Shown piece after piece: positions 19,712 to 31,341 of a stretch of DNA of 64,000 nucleotides (positions are counted from its first letter, which is position 1; the number at the start of each line of letters is the position of its first letter). Below the pieces are notes generated by a model. That model was given only the letters and a program-made list of their open reading frames with translations. It had not been told where the DNA came from and did no database searches. A program made the translations under genes and the position numbers. The DNA comes from Zygnema cylindricum (lineage: Eukaryota > Streptophyta > Zygnematophyceae > Zygnematales > Zygnemataceae), in NCBI GenBank assembly GCA_037447655.1, contig JBBHKE010002896.1:1-64000 (forward strand), read 5' to 3'.

Positions 19712-22700
19712 CTCTAGGGTACCAATCTTTAATGGAACTGGCTTCATATACTGGGAAAGTATGATGATAGGAGCTCTATGCGAAAAAAGGTTTTGGGGGA
19801 TAGTGAGTGGACGATTGGGGCGTCCATCAAGTCTTGGAATTCCTCCAGGGTTTGGAGGAACCAGATTCACCAGGAAAGAGGATCCACCTTCAACGGAGGA
19901 AACAAAAGAAGGAGAGGTGGTGGACAAAGGAAAGGAGAAGGAGACGACCACACCAATAGCAACTGGTTCGACGTTCATGTCACCTATTCCGAGGAACGAG
20001 GAGAATGATACTGAAACCTGGGACTTCAACAATATGGCGGCAAAGCACTTCATCCTACGCCATCTCACTCAAGGACTTGCATGTCCTCATTTGCAGGTAG
20101 AAAGGGCATCCGATCTTTGGATGGCTCTCATAGAGATGTACCGAAGTGGTACGATTCAGCAACAACAGTTGGCTGATCAGAAAGTTAAGGAGTATGTATA
20201 TAAAGGGGGAAATATGTTGGATTTTTGCAATGAGCTTGCTACACTCTTCATGGAGCTACACAGTGCGGGAAAAGATTTTAGTGAAAAAGAAAAGGTTAAC
20301 TGTTTACTGATGAAGTTACCTGATGAGTTCGTGAACATAGTTTACCGTGTGCAGGACTTGCCTGACTCAAGGTGGATATGGAACTCAGTGGTAGGGATGA
20401 TTCTAGTTCAAGAGAATACAATCGAGATCCGAAGGGGAGGAAAGAGTGGCCAAGCCTTGGCAACAGCCACTGATTGGAGGAACAGGGATTCCCGAAAACC
20501 GGTCGGAAACTATGGGGGTAGGGAGCAGAAAAAACAGGCCGACGAATTCGAACCAAGGGCTCCCAAAGGTTTATGTCATTTTTGTAAGAAACCGGGGCAC
20601 TATATGGCAGAGTGCACTAAGCTAACCGAGCTTCGGTTAAAGGAGGGGCAGACCGGTGGTACCCCGAGAGGAAAGAAAAAGGCCCTTGTCACACAGGTAC
20701 TTGAGGCGGAATCCGAGGACGAGGACGATGAGCTCCTTTTGGATGAGGAGTTGGAGGCGAAAAATGAGGTCGAAATTCCACGAAGGCAGAAATGTGCTTA
20801 CGGTGGATTGAAAGGTGAAGCAGGCTGGATCATAGATTCAGGTGCCTCCATGCACATGTGTAAGGATAGGCACCTGTTCACTAAGATAAGAAAGATTCCC
20901 ACCGTAGAGATAGAGTACGGGGATGGGAGGATAGTCACCACTACTCTTGTAGGATCGGTAGATCTGAAAGTGTTAGTAGAAGGAAAGGCATCCATATTAA
21001 CATTCTCCGATGTATTGTTTATTCCGGAGCTGAACAAAAATCTTATCTCCACATCAGTATTGGATGATAAGGGTTTTTTTACTAGCACTAGGGAAGGAGT
21101 CTTTACTGCTAGTTTTGAGGATGATGTCTATTTCATTGCTGAGAAAGGTAGCCATGGGATGTTTAGGCTGATCTTAAGTAATGAAAAGAAAAAACTTTAT
21201 TACGCTGGTGTTCATGATATTATGATGTGGCATAAGAGGCTTGGGCATGTGAATCTAGATAAGTTAAGAGAGATGAAAAAGATGGGAGTGGTGGAAGGGA
21301 TTCAGTTCAGTGAGAGTGATGATATAAGTGATTGTAGTGGATGTGCTCAAGGTAAAGCACACAGATTACCCTTTCCTAAATCAGCCACCTATAAGGGAGA
21401 AAAAATTCTAGATCTAGTACACACAGATATTTGGGGACCGGCTAAAGTGCCCTCACCGGGGGGGAAGAGATTTATGATGACTATAACTGATGATTGGTCT
21501 CGGTATTCCCGGGTATATTTTTTGAAAAACAAGTCCGAAGCTGAGGATTGCTTCAGACAATATAAAGCATGGAGCGAAAAACTCCATGAAACTCCAATCA
21601 AGAGAGTAAGGAGTGACAATGGTGGAGAGTATACTTCTAACCAGTTTGAGGATTTTCTGAGGGAAGATGGGGTTCAACACCAAAAGACAGTTCCAGAAAA
21701 TCCGGAACAGAATGGGGTAGCTGAAAGGTTAAATAGAACACTAAGTGATAGTGCTAGAAGTATGTTGACAGATAAAAAGATAGGAAAAAGGTTTTGGGCA
21801 GAAGCTATGAACTGTGCTAATTACCTCAAGAATAGAGTTCTTACTTCAGCTATAAAAGATCAAACACCTTATGAGAGATGGACAGGCCGGAAACCAGACA
21901 TATCTCACTTAAAGGTTTTCGGCAGTCAAGTGTTCAGTCTAGATACTGATCGGTCCAATTGGAAGCTAGATCCTAAAGGAAAACCGGGATACTTATTAGG
22001 ATATGATGAAGATGTTAAAGGATATAGAGTTTATGATCTAAAAAGGGAAGATATAATCTTAGTAAAGCATCTAGTAGTTATGGATGAAGGAAAGTCTGTG
22101 GATCCCTTCAAATATACAAAGTCAGTAAAAATCAGATTTGAGTCAGAAAATTCCGATGACTTTGAGCTTCCTAACTACCCAGGTTTTAGAGAAGATGACA
22201 TTCTTGCAGGTACAAATCAGACCGAAAAGGACCCGGCTGTGGAAACTCCAGTGACAACTCTACTCGAAGCGGAAGACGTGGTGGAAATTGATTCGGAATC
22301 AAGGGATAGGGGAGAAGTCGAGTTTGTTCGAAAGAATCCACGAGAACCATCTATTCCGGCCTCAGATTTTGAGGGGGGGAGGAGAAGTAGCAAAAGACTG
22401 CAAGAAAAACAGGTTATTAACAAGGTAACTAAACTATCTCATCAAGATGAACCTCAAACTTATGGAGAGGCGATGACTTGTCCAGAAAGAAACCGATGGA
22501 AGACAGCCATCAATGAGGAGATGGCTTCAATCATGGCAGCCGATACTTGGGAGCTGGTGGACTGTCCACCTAACCGAAAACCAATCGGTTGTAAGTGGGT
22601 TTTCAAACTAAAACTGAACCCAGATAACACAATCGAGCGCTACAAGGCTAGATTAGTGGCAAAGGGATTTACACAAAAGGAAGGAATTGACTACGAGGAA

Positions 22701-24035
22701 ACCTTTGCCCCGGTGGTCAGATTTCCCTCCGTCCGCATACTTCTCAGTTTAGCAGCGGCGGAAGACATGGAAGTGCATCAGATGGACATCAAGACAGCCT
22801 TTTTGCATGGAGAATTGGAAGAGGAGATCTTCATGCGACAACCCGAAGGTTTTGTGGAGGAAGGAGAGGAGAGTAAGGTATGCCGGCTGATTAAATCTCT
22901 TTATGGTTTGAAACAGGCACCTCGACAATGGAATAAGAAGCTTGATGAGTTTCTTACCGGTCTGGGATATATTCGGATCAGCTCAGATCACTCAATCTAT
23001 GTTTTCGAAGATGAGGAAGGTCTTATATTTATTGCAATTTATGTTGATGATTTGCTTGTTTTAAGTAAATCAATGGAAAAAATTAACAAACTGAAAACCG
23101 ATCTTAAGGGGAGATTTGAAATGAAGGATATGGGAGAAGCAAGATATATTTTGGGAATTCAAGTAGAGAGAGACAGGAAAAGGAAAATTATAAGATTGAC
23201 TCAAAAGGAAGCAATAGGGAACATGCTTGAAAAATTTCAAATGGATAAAGCTAATAGTTGTACAACTCCAATGGAGTTAAAGAAGGGAAGTGAGGGGAGT
23301 GAGGAAGAAGGAGTCATAGTCTTAGACGAGGTATTATCTCCTGATGAACAGAAGTTCATGCAGACTATTCCTTACAGGCAAGTAGTGGGAAGTCTAATCT
23401 ATTTTATGAATTGTACCCGGCCGGATTTAGCTGCAGCTGTAGGAGTGCTGAGTAGAAGTTTAAATGCTCCCACTAAGAAGGATTGGGAGGCAGCTAAGAG
23501 AGTCCTTAGATACTTGATAGGAACTAGGGATCTATGGTTGCATTTGGGTGGGGAGAATACTGACATCACCACTTGGAGTGATGCCAGTTATGGTGATGCT
23601 CCGATGAGGAGATGCACTTCTGGATATGTATTATATGTGGGTGATGGGGCTTGCTGTTGGAGTAGCAAACAGCAAAAGGTTATTGCTCAGTCCACCATGG
23701 AGGCTGAGTATATGGCCTCTTGCTCTGCTGTAAAAGAATTGATGTGGGTCAAGTCTTTGCTTGGTGAGCTTGGTCACCTTAAGAGTGGTGTGCAGAAAAT
23801 ATTTTGTGATAACCAGGCAGCAATCGCTATTTCTGCCAATCCTAAACATCATTTTAAAGCCAAACACATGGACATCAGACTCAGCTTTGTTAGAGAAAAA
23901 GTAGAAAACAAAATAATCAGTTTAGAGTACAGGCCAGATAGTGAGATGGTAGCAGATATGATGACCAAACCTGTGCCTTCCCCTAAGCTAATTTTCTGCA
24001 GGGAGAAGTGTGGTCTGAAATTAAAGATTGACTAG
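19701..24035 (+). CDS. Ty1/copia gag-pol polyprotein, intact
   Basis: A single 1444-residue frame encoding capsid and all enzymes needed for reverse transcription and integration. Domains (counted from this ATG): gag/UBN2 about 1-270; CCHC knuckle CHFCKKPGHYMAEC about 291-304; aspartic protease WIIDSGASMHMC about 375-386; GAG-pre-integrase WHKRLGH about 508; integrase with D in HTDIWG (about 574), D in RSDNGGEY (about 637) and E in PEQNGVAE (about 675); reverse transcriptase about 945-1190 with YVDDLLV (about 1113); RNase H about 1285-1410 with TWSDASYGD and DNQAAI. No stop or frameshift is seen. I chose the ATG inside the primer site; the frame stays open upstream to a TTG at 19677, which is ATG in the 3' LTR, so the ancestral start may be 8 codons earlier. 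With gag and pol in one frame, protein ratios would have to be set by processing or splicing. Confidence 0.95.
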   Translation: MGPPSRVPIFNGTGFIYWESMMIGALCEKRFWGIVSGRLGRPSSLGIPPGFGGTRFTRKEDPPSTEETKEGEVVDKGKEKETTTPIATGSTFMSPIPRNEENDTETWDFNNMAAKHFILRHLTQGLACPHLQVERASDLWMALIEMYRSGTIQQQQLADQKVKEYVYKGGNMLDFCNELATLFMELHSAGKDFSEKEKVNCLLMKLPDEFVNIVYRVQDLPDSRWIWNSVVGMILVQENTIEIRRGGKSGQALATATDWRNRDSRKPVGNYGGREQKKQADEFEPRAPKGLCHFCKKPGHYMAECTKLTELRLKEGQTGGTPRGKKKALVTQVLEAESEDEDDELLLDEELEAKNEVEIPRRQKCAYGGLKGEAGWIIDSGASMHMCKDRHLFTKIRKIPTVEIEYGDGRIVTTTLVGSVDLKVLVEGKASILTFSDVLFIPELNKNLISTSVLDDKGFFTSTREGVFTASFEDDVYFIAEKGSHGMFRLILSNEKKKLYYAGVHDIMMWHKRLGHVNLDKLREMKKMGVVEGIQFSESDDISDCSGCAQGKAHRLPFPKSATYKGEKILDLVHTDIWGPAKVPSPGGKRFMMTITDDWSRYSRVYFLKNKSEAEDCFRQYKAWSEKLHETPIKRVRSDNGGEYTSNQFEDFLREDGVQHQKTVPENPEQNGVAERLNRTLSDSARSMLTDKKIGKRFWAEAMNCANYLKNRVLTSAIKDQTPYERWTGRKPDISHLKVFGSQVFSLDTDRSNWKLDPKGKPGYLLGYDEDVKGYRVYDLKREDIILVKHLVVMDEGKSVDPFKYTKSVKIRFESENSDDFELPNYPGFREDDILAGTNQTEKDPAVETPVTTLLEAEDVVEIDSESRDRGEVEFVRKNPREPSIPASDFEGGRRSSKRLQEKQVINKVTKLSHQDEPQTYGEAMTCPERNRWKTAINEEMASIMAADTWELVDCPPNRKPIGCKWVFKLKLNPDNTIERYKARLVAKGFTQKEGIDYEETFAPVVRFPSVRILLSLAAAEDMEVHQMDIKTAFLHGELEEEIFMRQPEGFVEEGEESKVCRLIKSLYGLKQAPRQWNKKLDEFLTGLGYIRISSDHSIYVFEDEEGLIFIAIYVDDLLVLSKSMEKINKLKTDLKGRFEMKDMGEARYILGIQVERDRKRKIIRLTQKEAIGNMLEKFQMDKANSCTTPMELKKGSEGSEEEGVIVLDEVLSPDEQKFMQTIPYRQVVGSLIYFMNCTRPDLAAAVGVLSRSLNAPTKKDWEAAKRVLRYLIGTRDLWLHLGGENTDITTWSDASYGDAPMRRCTSGYVLYVGDGACCWSSKQQKVIAQSTMEAEYMASCSAVKELMWVKSLLGELGHLKSGVQKIFCDNQAAIAISANPKHHFKAKHMDIRLSFVREKVENKIISLEYRPDSEMVADMMTKPVPSPKLIFCREKCGLKLKID

Positions 24036-24048
24036 AAAATAAGGGGAG
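24036..24048 (+). other. polypurine tract of the intact copia
   Basis: AAAATAAGGGGAG immediately upstream of the 3' LTR and immediately downstream of the gag-pol TAG; the expected plus-strand primer. Confidence 0.85.
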
Positions 24049-25097
24049 TGTAGAAATTAATGGTTTTTAAGTATTTTCTAGGTCTAAATAGAAACAAAGA
24101 AGCCGAGGCAGTCTACCTCTAACTTCTCTCTCCAACTCTCAAACTTGTCGCAGTCACTGAGAAATTGGAGAGGAAGCTAGAGCCATGGCTACCTAAGCTA
24201 TCCTCAGGTTTACGGGAAATTTATATTAGTCTACGGATTAATTACTAAAAGGTATATGCCGGCGGCAGGATTTGATCCTGGTACCTGCCGGCCGACAGCT
24301 AGGAGATAGCCGGTAGCCTTAGCCGTTAAAGTCTAGTGGTACTGATGCATATTATATAGTACGATAATTATTTATACAAATACACGTAGAATAATTCATT
24401 TAACTATAACTATTTACGGGACACATAGATATGGAATTGTAAAAGTACGAATTGCGGTACGGATATGAAATCAATACCGCGCATTGATTTCGGAAGCGAA
24501 ACAAATACCGCGCATGTATTTATTACGGCTACGATCAAAAACGAGTTTAATCGGACGGCCGGAAATTGCGCCGAGATCGCGGAAGGAGAATTCGGCGGTT
24601 TGTGGGCAGCGCCACATCGGATGACACGTGGCGATGTAACATTGGAGCGCGGCATCTCCGAGGATTTAAGGAGCGAATCCGGATACTCCACGTGTGGACA
24701 TTTAGGCCATATCGTACAATATCCGTACATAAAGTACACCGGCAGTTGTACTTTTACGTACGGAACTGAAATCTGATTGGTTCCGTACATCAGTAGATAG
24801 AGTCTGTGAGAGGGATAGGACTTAGAAAAATTAGAAGATAGGACCCTCTCTCCCAGAGAGCTTCTGTACAAAAGGTCAACTTTGACCCTCCATAACTTAC
24901 TGCTCAGGGGAGCAAATTCAGAGATTCTTTTTGCTATCGACTCAGGGGAGTCTTGTCTTCACAGGGGTGAAGTTGGTCAGCGTTTTTGTCTGCCAGGGTG
25001 TCAGTTATTTTTGCTTAAACACAAAGGGGTCAGGATTATCCTAGAGGCTTCTTGGAAGCTGTCCACTCTGAGGACTTATGGAGGTCTCAGAGTTACA
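24049..25097 (+). repeat. 3' LTR of the intact copia
   Basis: 1049 bp, near-identical to 18647-19696. It keeps ATG (ATGGAGGTCTCAGAG) where the 5' LTR has TTG. It is followed by TCTTC, the target duplication. Confidence 0.93.
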
Positions 25098-26938
25098 TCT
25101 TCTACTGCTTGTTTCTATTGTTATGAAAATGGTCATGGATACAGGTACTGTCCCAAGCTGAAAATGGCTAATGAGACAGGTTTATTCAGGCCGGGTTGGC
25201 AGCAAATTCAACATCTCAAAGGCTTTTTTGGAAATCCTACTCGTGGAAATGTTTCCATTTCAACTTCTACAACCGATACAGATGAGTCTTTGAGCTTTAA
25301 TGAGCAAGACGAAGCGGAGTTATTTGCTGTGGCGGCAGCAATGGAGGGTCCCAAGGATGCAGGATGGATCATGGATACGCGAGCATTGGCACACATGTTC
25401 TGGAACAAGGGAGCTTTTACAAATCTGCAGCAAACGCCTCCAAAGAGTATATAATATGCTTGTGGGATGAGTGTTGAAACCTCAGCTCAGGGTGATGTAT
25501 CTTTAATGGTAGATGTGGGGGGAAAATCAGTAGAGAGGACTCTTCACAATATTTTGTATGTTCCAAACTTTAAAAAGAATATTTTTTCTACATCATTAGT
25601 GGAAAGCAAAGGTTTTGAAGTCATTCTGAAAAGAGGTAGACAGGTTGTTAGCAAGAAAGGTAAAGTAGCGATAACAGGAACTAGAGATGCTAGCAAAATG
25701 TACCAGATAGACATGGCTGAATATAAGGAAAATGATGTTCTCTACTCAAGTGTCCAATCTGATAATGAGTTGTGGCATAAAAGATTAGGACACGTGAATT
25801 ATGATAGTCTAAATAAAATGGTGAATTCGGGAAAAGTTGATGGAGGAAGTTGATGGAGTTTCTCTCATATCTCATCCTATAAAATCATGTGATGGTATTT
25901 CACTAGGCAAGATCCACAGATTACCATTTGCACAGGGACCACAGATCGGAAAGGGTATTGCGGTTAATCCATTCTGATGTTCTCGGTCCTTCACAAGTGG
26001 CGTAGGCAGGAGGCGTCCACTATATGGTCACATTTACAGATGACTACTCGAGGTACACCAAAGTTTACTTCATGCAACATAAGAGTGAAGTGTTTACTCT
26101 CTTCAAACACTACAAAGCGTGGGCGGAAAAGCTTCATGGAGTTCCAATCTTTGCGTTGAAGTCGGACAACGAGGGAGAATACACATAAAAGGAATTCCAA
26201 GAATTTCTCTTTCAGGAAGGTATCAGTCACACTCTTACAGTTCCATATACACTGGAATAGAATTGTGTTTTTGAGAGATTAAATAGGACAGTGACAAAGA
26301 GTGCTCGATCCATGCTTGCAGATAAAGGGCTAGATTTGAAATTCTGGGCTGAAGCACTTAACTGTGTTGTTTATATTAAGAAAAAAATTGCTTCTAGATC
26401 TGCTAGCACTACATGTTATGAGCTTTGGACAGGAGAAAAACCTGATGTTAGTCACTTCAAGATCTTTGGGAGCAAGTATTTTATTCTAGATACATCACTG
26501 GACAGATGGAAAACAAAGGCTAAATGCATATCTCGGATTTTCATGGGGTATGATGAAAATGCAAAAGGATATAGAGTTTTCGTATTTGAGAAACAGAAAG
26601 TGATTATTTCTAAGAATATCCAAATTGAAGATGAACAAGATTTCGTTGACCTTTTTAAAGTGCCAGATCAACCGGCAAAGCAAAAGCAGGAATATGTCAT
26701 TTTTCACCATTCGCATTGAGTCTACTTTACACCAGCAAGTGGGACACCTCTTCCTTCAATTCCTTTGGTGCCTTCACAGGATGATTCCCGGCAAGCTATA
26801 CCTCACGCAGAAGTAACTACTACACACTCTGTACCAGCTCCAATTACGGTTCAAACTAAACAAAAAAATCAGAGGTTGCCGACGATCTCAGCCTCTAAAT
26901 TTCCGGGGGGGAAGAGATCTAGGAGCCGTCTATAAGCA
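25098..26938 (+). pseudogene. continuation of the divergent copia: zinc knuckle to integrase
   Basis: Resumes the frame interrupted at 18646. CCHC knuckle CFYCYENGHGYRYC (about 25108-25150), protease region WIMDTRALAHM (about 25366-25398; the catalytic DSGA is mutated to DTRA), GAG-pre-integrase LWHKRLGHVNYDSL (about 25770-25812), then integrase blocks with frameshifts and stops (DDYSRYTKVYF-like near 26035, SDNEGEYT near 26160, and SARSMLADKGLDLKFWAEALN near 26300). The sequence reaches the linker before reverse transcriptase (LPTISASKFPGGKRSRS near 26875-26930) and is then cut by another LTR. RT and RNase H of this element are absent. Confidence 0.82.
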
Positions 26939-26944
26939 AACTCT

Positions 26945-27977
26945 TGTTGAAATTTATAGATTTCTAGAGTATTTTCTAGGTTTAAATATGTTTTTATAAA
27001 AGGAAAAGAAAAGGACAAGACAGCTTGCCTCCACCTCCGCTCTCTAGCCCCCATACTTGTTGTAGTCACTGAAGGTTAGAGAGGGTGGTTGATCCATGGC
27101 TGCCTTAGCTCAACAAGCAGCTATTTTTAGTAGGTTACTAAAAATATACTTGACGGACCAGAGATTTGATCCCGCTACCTACAGTTCGTCAAGTTGGCCG
27201 GTAGCGGTCAGCTTTATCCTAATAGACTAGGACCAATGCTAAGTGCTATGGTTTGTGATAAACATATATATAGTTCGGGTGAATTGAATCCATTTAACTA
27301 CAACTGTAGACGACATACATAGATTCAGTTTTAGAAAGTACGTCGTACAATGCTAATTCAAAACAGATACCACGCATTTTTCGACAACGAAACAAATGCC
27401 GCGCAAGTATGTATCACGGCTAAGATTGCGTTTCACATAAAATCCAACGGCGCACATCATCGCCGAAATCCCGGAGTGGTCACTTTGGCCTTTTGTGACG
27501 TGGCATGACCTAGAGCCATGTGGAGAGATGACATTCAGTCATAGGAATTCCGAGGACCGTACGGAGGAGTGAAAAGCGGACACGCGTCCGCGAAATAACC
27601 TTGTCGTACATAGGCCGTACAAAAGGTACATCGGCAGTAGTACTTTTTGTACGGTACAGTAATCTGATTTGTCCTTACTTCAGTAGATAGAAGTTATTGG
27701 AGAGAATCAGGACTTAGAAATTTTGGTAGGTAGTCACCTCTCCCTTTGAGAGTTTGTACAAATTGGCATTTTTACTACCTCATAACTTATCGCCTGGTTG
27801 GGAGTTTTCAGAGATTCTTTTTCCTACGGACTCAGGGGAGTCCACGCTGCACAGGGGTGCAATCAAATTGTCAATTTGCCTCCTTGAGCAGCAGTGGTTG
27901 TGGCTTGAAGTGGGTTAGTTAAATGCTATCTATAGGCTTCCTGTATTCTGTATTCCAATGGAGGATACATAATTGCA
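26945..27977 (+). repeat. 5' LTR of a truncated copia
   Basis: 1033 bp, TGTTGAAATTTATAG to ACATAATTGCA, preceded by ACTCT. It has an antisense B-box-like stretch (GATTTGATCCC near 27163), leader hairpins GGACTC-AGGG-GAGTCC and CTGCAC-AGGG-GTGCAA near 27827-27862, and is followed by the primer site GGTTATGGGCCGACC (one mismatch). It cuts into the divergent copia. Confidence 0.85.
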
Positions 27978-27981
27978 GGTT

Positions 27982-28398
27982 ATGGGCCGACCCTCTAGGG
28001 TGCCCACCTTCAATGGATCTGGGTTCATCTATTGTGAAGCCATGATGATGGGAGCTTTGTGTGAAAAACGTTACTGGGGTATCGTCAGTGGACAAGTGAA
28101 ACGTCCACCTTCGGGAACTCCACCAATATTTGGAGGAGTAAGGTTTCCTGCAACAACGGCTGCCTTAGCGGAGGAGGCAAATGATGGGGACAGCAGTGTG
28201 TCCAAAAAAGGGAAAGGGAAGGAGACACCCCTCACTCCTATTGCCATAGTATCGGGAGCGGCGACCGTGAAGACCGTAGAGAACGATACTCAAATGTGGG
28301 AGGATGTAAACATGGCTGCCAAGAACTTCATTCTGAGGCACCTCACTCAAGCTTTGGCCACTCGTCATCTTCATATTTACAAGGCCGAGGAGCTGTGG
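27982..28398 (+). pseudogene. truncated copia gag
   Basis: From the ATG in the primer site (MGRPSRVPTFNGSGFIYCEA) the frame is open for about 139 codons: the gag N-terminal domain with NFILRHLTQALATRHLHI and KAEELW. It loses similarity at about 28398 and runs into AT-rich DNA. There is no downstream pol or 3' LTR, so this is a 3'-truncated element. An upstream in-frame stop in the LTR end (TAATTG) excludes the earlier ATG here. Confidence 0.8.
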
Positions 28399-31000
28399 GT
28401 GAGTAATCTATCTACTAAAATAAACAACGAAAATTAATAAATAATAAGTGATTGTAATGTTAGTCAGCATTTGAGCTGATAATGATGTTTATGCAACCAT
28501 CTGGGTCTTCGACTAAGGTGCTTGATCAAAAACAAAAAAAAGTACTTAAAGTAATCAACATATTCTAACCATTAATAAATATAGAAGAAAATATGTGTTT
28601 GTAGTGTTAGTCAGCCATCGAGCTGATAATGATGTTGTTCAATCATTTGAGTCTTTGGACTAAGTTGGTTGAACCCTAGTTAAGTTTGATGGTTTTTTTT
28701 TCTTATTTTTTTCTTTGTTATGTTTACATTTATTTCTTGCGTTTTTGTTATGTGATCAAGGTTGTATTGTGGTCATTTCTTTTGTTTGTTTTTTTTTTGT
28801 TTTATTTTTTTGTGATATTATGTATTGATAAAAAAAAAATGAAAATTAGACATGCAACACCTTAATATAAAATAAACAAAAACCATTTATATTCTGTTTA
28901 AACAAATAATGGTTGAATAATGTTAATGGTTTAATGTGTATTCTAGATTTAACATTAAAATATTTAATACTACATGATGTATTCAGTCCATTCATTCATA
29001 TCGTTCATTAGATTGAAATCGAACGCTCAAATCAATGTGAAACTTTTACGCTTAATCAAACTTCCTACATGAGCGAAACGCGAATTAAACCATCCACTTG
29101 GCATCGTCATGGTCTTTACCATGTACAATGCGATAGTACAGTGCGTACCATGTACGAAAATCGTACGTGACGCCAACACTGAAATTACGATTCACCGCGA
29201 ATCATAATTATAGTAAAGAATAAATTAGAGCAAAAAAACAAAAAAAAACAATTAGAGTTGTAAACGCTAATTATTGTGATATAACCTTTTCACAGAGGAA
29301 ATTTATTCTACTTTATTTAAGTACTCTATACTAGTTTATGTCGACAATAATTATCCGTGCTGTAATTATAAACACTAAAATATTTAGACATACGAAAACC
29401 GTCAGCCCGTATATTTTGACGTTATTATGACGTTAGTACTATTTGTCTCATTGATATATACTAATTGTCTCAACTCATACTGTTGTCGTTTAACTATAAA
29501 ATTTTCACATGTAAATTCATGTAAATGTTCACACGGGCGAGAATGTTGTCGACGGACGGAGATATGCGAACGGATTTTTTTCGATGCGATTTAATTTTTT
29601 TGTTTAGTGCAATTTCACATGCGAGCGCGATTCTATCAAATTGTTATTTGTACCTTTTTACTTATAAATTACAATTTTGCACAGTCAGACGTTGTCCGTA
29701 CTCCACATTATTTAAAACGAACCTATATTAGGATTTTTTACGCTAAATAAACTTTACCTTAAATAGTATAATGAAAAAAATCGAATCATTTACTCTATTT
29801 AACGTGATATAGTCTAAATTTAAGGCGACCGAATTAGCGTTATTTACTCTAATTACGATTCGCTGTGTAGTGTACGGATATTGAGAACACGACAACGTGG
29901 CGTGATGTGACGAGATCGCACGCGCCATAATTAAAAGTGCGATACTGTACGTTACACCGCGCATCGTTATTAGTGTCAAAGTTTAAATAGTGTGGAAGTA
30001 AATATACCGTCATTGACGCTAATTAAGAATTTAAAAAAAAAAAAAAAAGGTGTATTCTAATTTCGGCGTTTATGCTAATTTGGGGACAGCAAAAATGGAA
30101 TATTCGTCGTACGATTATATACATTAATATATGTATCCGTACAAAATATTAAAAATCGTACGCCGTCGTGAAATTTAAATATTCGTACATGTAAGACTAA
30201 TTTACGTGTCAGAACAATCCCGTTTTTTTTGCGCACGATCCTATGCGTGCGCGTCTGATTTAACTCATTTTTTGTAAAATTTTCACTTGAAAAGGTACAT
30301 TTATGTACGGTCTGACATCGACCGTACACCACACTATTTATATTTTATTGTAATTCGTCCTTTACGCTATTTTGTACGGTACCTTATTTAACGTCAAGGA
30401 AAAATTAAAATCATGTATCCTATTTGAGTAAAAAAATCAAAATTTTAAGAACCCAAATTAGTGTCGTTGACACTAATAACGATGCGCGGTGTACTGTACC
30501 GGTATTAATATCACGACACATCGTACGCCACGCCAACACTGAAATAACAGTAGTGTACGGAAATTGAGAACACGACAACGTGGCGTGATGTGACGGGATC
30601 GCACGCGCAAAAATTTAAAGTTCGATACTGTACGTTACTTCACCGGTATTGGTAACACGACATTTTGGCGTGTACGGATATTGAGAAAGCGACAAATCGG
30701 CGTGATGTACGGAATGTCCCGCGAGCAAATTTAGCGTACGATACTGTACGTTACTCAACCGGTATTGATAACACGACATTTTGGCGTGACGTCGATTTTG
30801 TCTGGACATTTATCATACCGCTACAACCACGTGAAATACAACAAATAGGATTGTACCACGTGTCTCTTTCCTTTGTCACCAAAGACGCCAATCCTAACTC
30901 AAAACCCTCAACGGCTCAAGATCTTACACAAAAACCATCGACGGTCAATTATCGTTGTCACCAGAGACGAAGGCGACTACAATGCTTTTCCCTTTTAGAA
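28399..31000. other. AT-rich region without recognisable genes
   Basis: No convincing coding sequence on either strand. It contains poly-A/T runs, a direct duplication of about 70 bp at 28456-28525 and 28597-28668 (GTTAGTCAGC...GAGCTGATAATGATGTT), many GTAC/CGTAC motifs, and two adjacent 117-bp tandem units at 30554-30789 with a related copy at about 29871-29965. Confidence 0.6.
30554..30789 (+). repeat. 117-bp tandem repeat, two units
   Basis: Units start at 30554 and 30671 with TGTACGGAWATTGAGAA and each include CGATACTGTACGTTACT and ACACGACATTTTGGCGTG. A single related unit lies at about 29871-29965. Function unknown. Confidence 0.6.
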
Positions 31001-31124
31001 AAAGGGCAAAGCAAAAAAATGGAGCTATATAGTGTGAAAAGCCGATTACGGCCCGTCTTGAATCGGACATTCCGGTTACGACAAAGATAGATTTTTATGG
31101 ACATCTGGTTCTATTTGTCCTCTA

Positions 31125-31341
31125 CACCGCCAATCGCTATTAGCGTGTACGTTTGATTAGCATATACTATTATTTAGCGTGGTGTACGCTAATTGGGAAT
31201 TTGGAAATTTTGGAAGAAATCGATTGCTCTAATTAAGAATTAGGGCGTTTTTTAAATAGTTTGGATAATTCTATTTGAGAATAAAAAAATAAAAATGCGG
31301 GACGGGATTAGCGTACACAACGCTAATAGCGATTGGCGGTG
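31125..31341. mobile_element. mariner/Stowaway-like MITE, left arm
   Basis: 217 bp with terminal inverted repeats CACCGCCAATCGCTATTAGCG and its complement, flanked by TA on both sides (31123-31124, 31342-31343). It has no coding capacity. Two related 55-bp direct repeats (GAAAAGMYCGATWACGGYC...) sit on either side of it. The same insertion is present in the right arm, so it predates the duplication. Confidence 0.75.

Larger units (their letters stand above)
18647..25097 (+). mobile_element. complete, apparently young Ty1/copia retrotransposon (TCTTC target duplication)
   Basis: 6451 bp with LTRs of 1050 and 1049 bp, a primer-binding site, a single uninterrupted gag-pol frame, a polypurine tract and the perfect 5-bp duplication TCTTC (18642-18646 and 25098-25102). 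By eye I find only two differences between its LTRs: one T in an early T run, and TTG versus ATG near the end. It inserted into the gag region of an older copia. It is the best candidate for an autonomous element in the window, able to supply enzymes for its decayed relatives. Confidence 0.95.

Noticed and set aside
1-28398. Endogenous virus
   Set aside because: Domain order (integrase before reverse transcriptase), LTRs and 5-bp duplications are those of Ty1/copia retrotransposons; no envelope or movement protein is present.
28390-28420. GTGAGT at the end of a gag fragment as a splice donor, suggesting exonisation of gag
   Set aside because: No downstream exon or acceptor with coding potential could be found; the simpler reading is truncation of the element.
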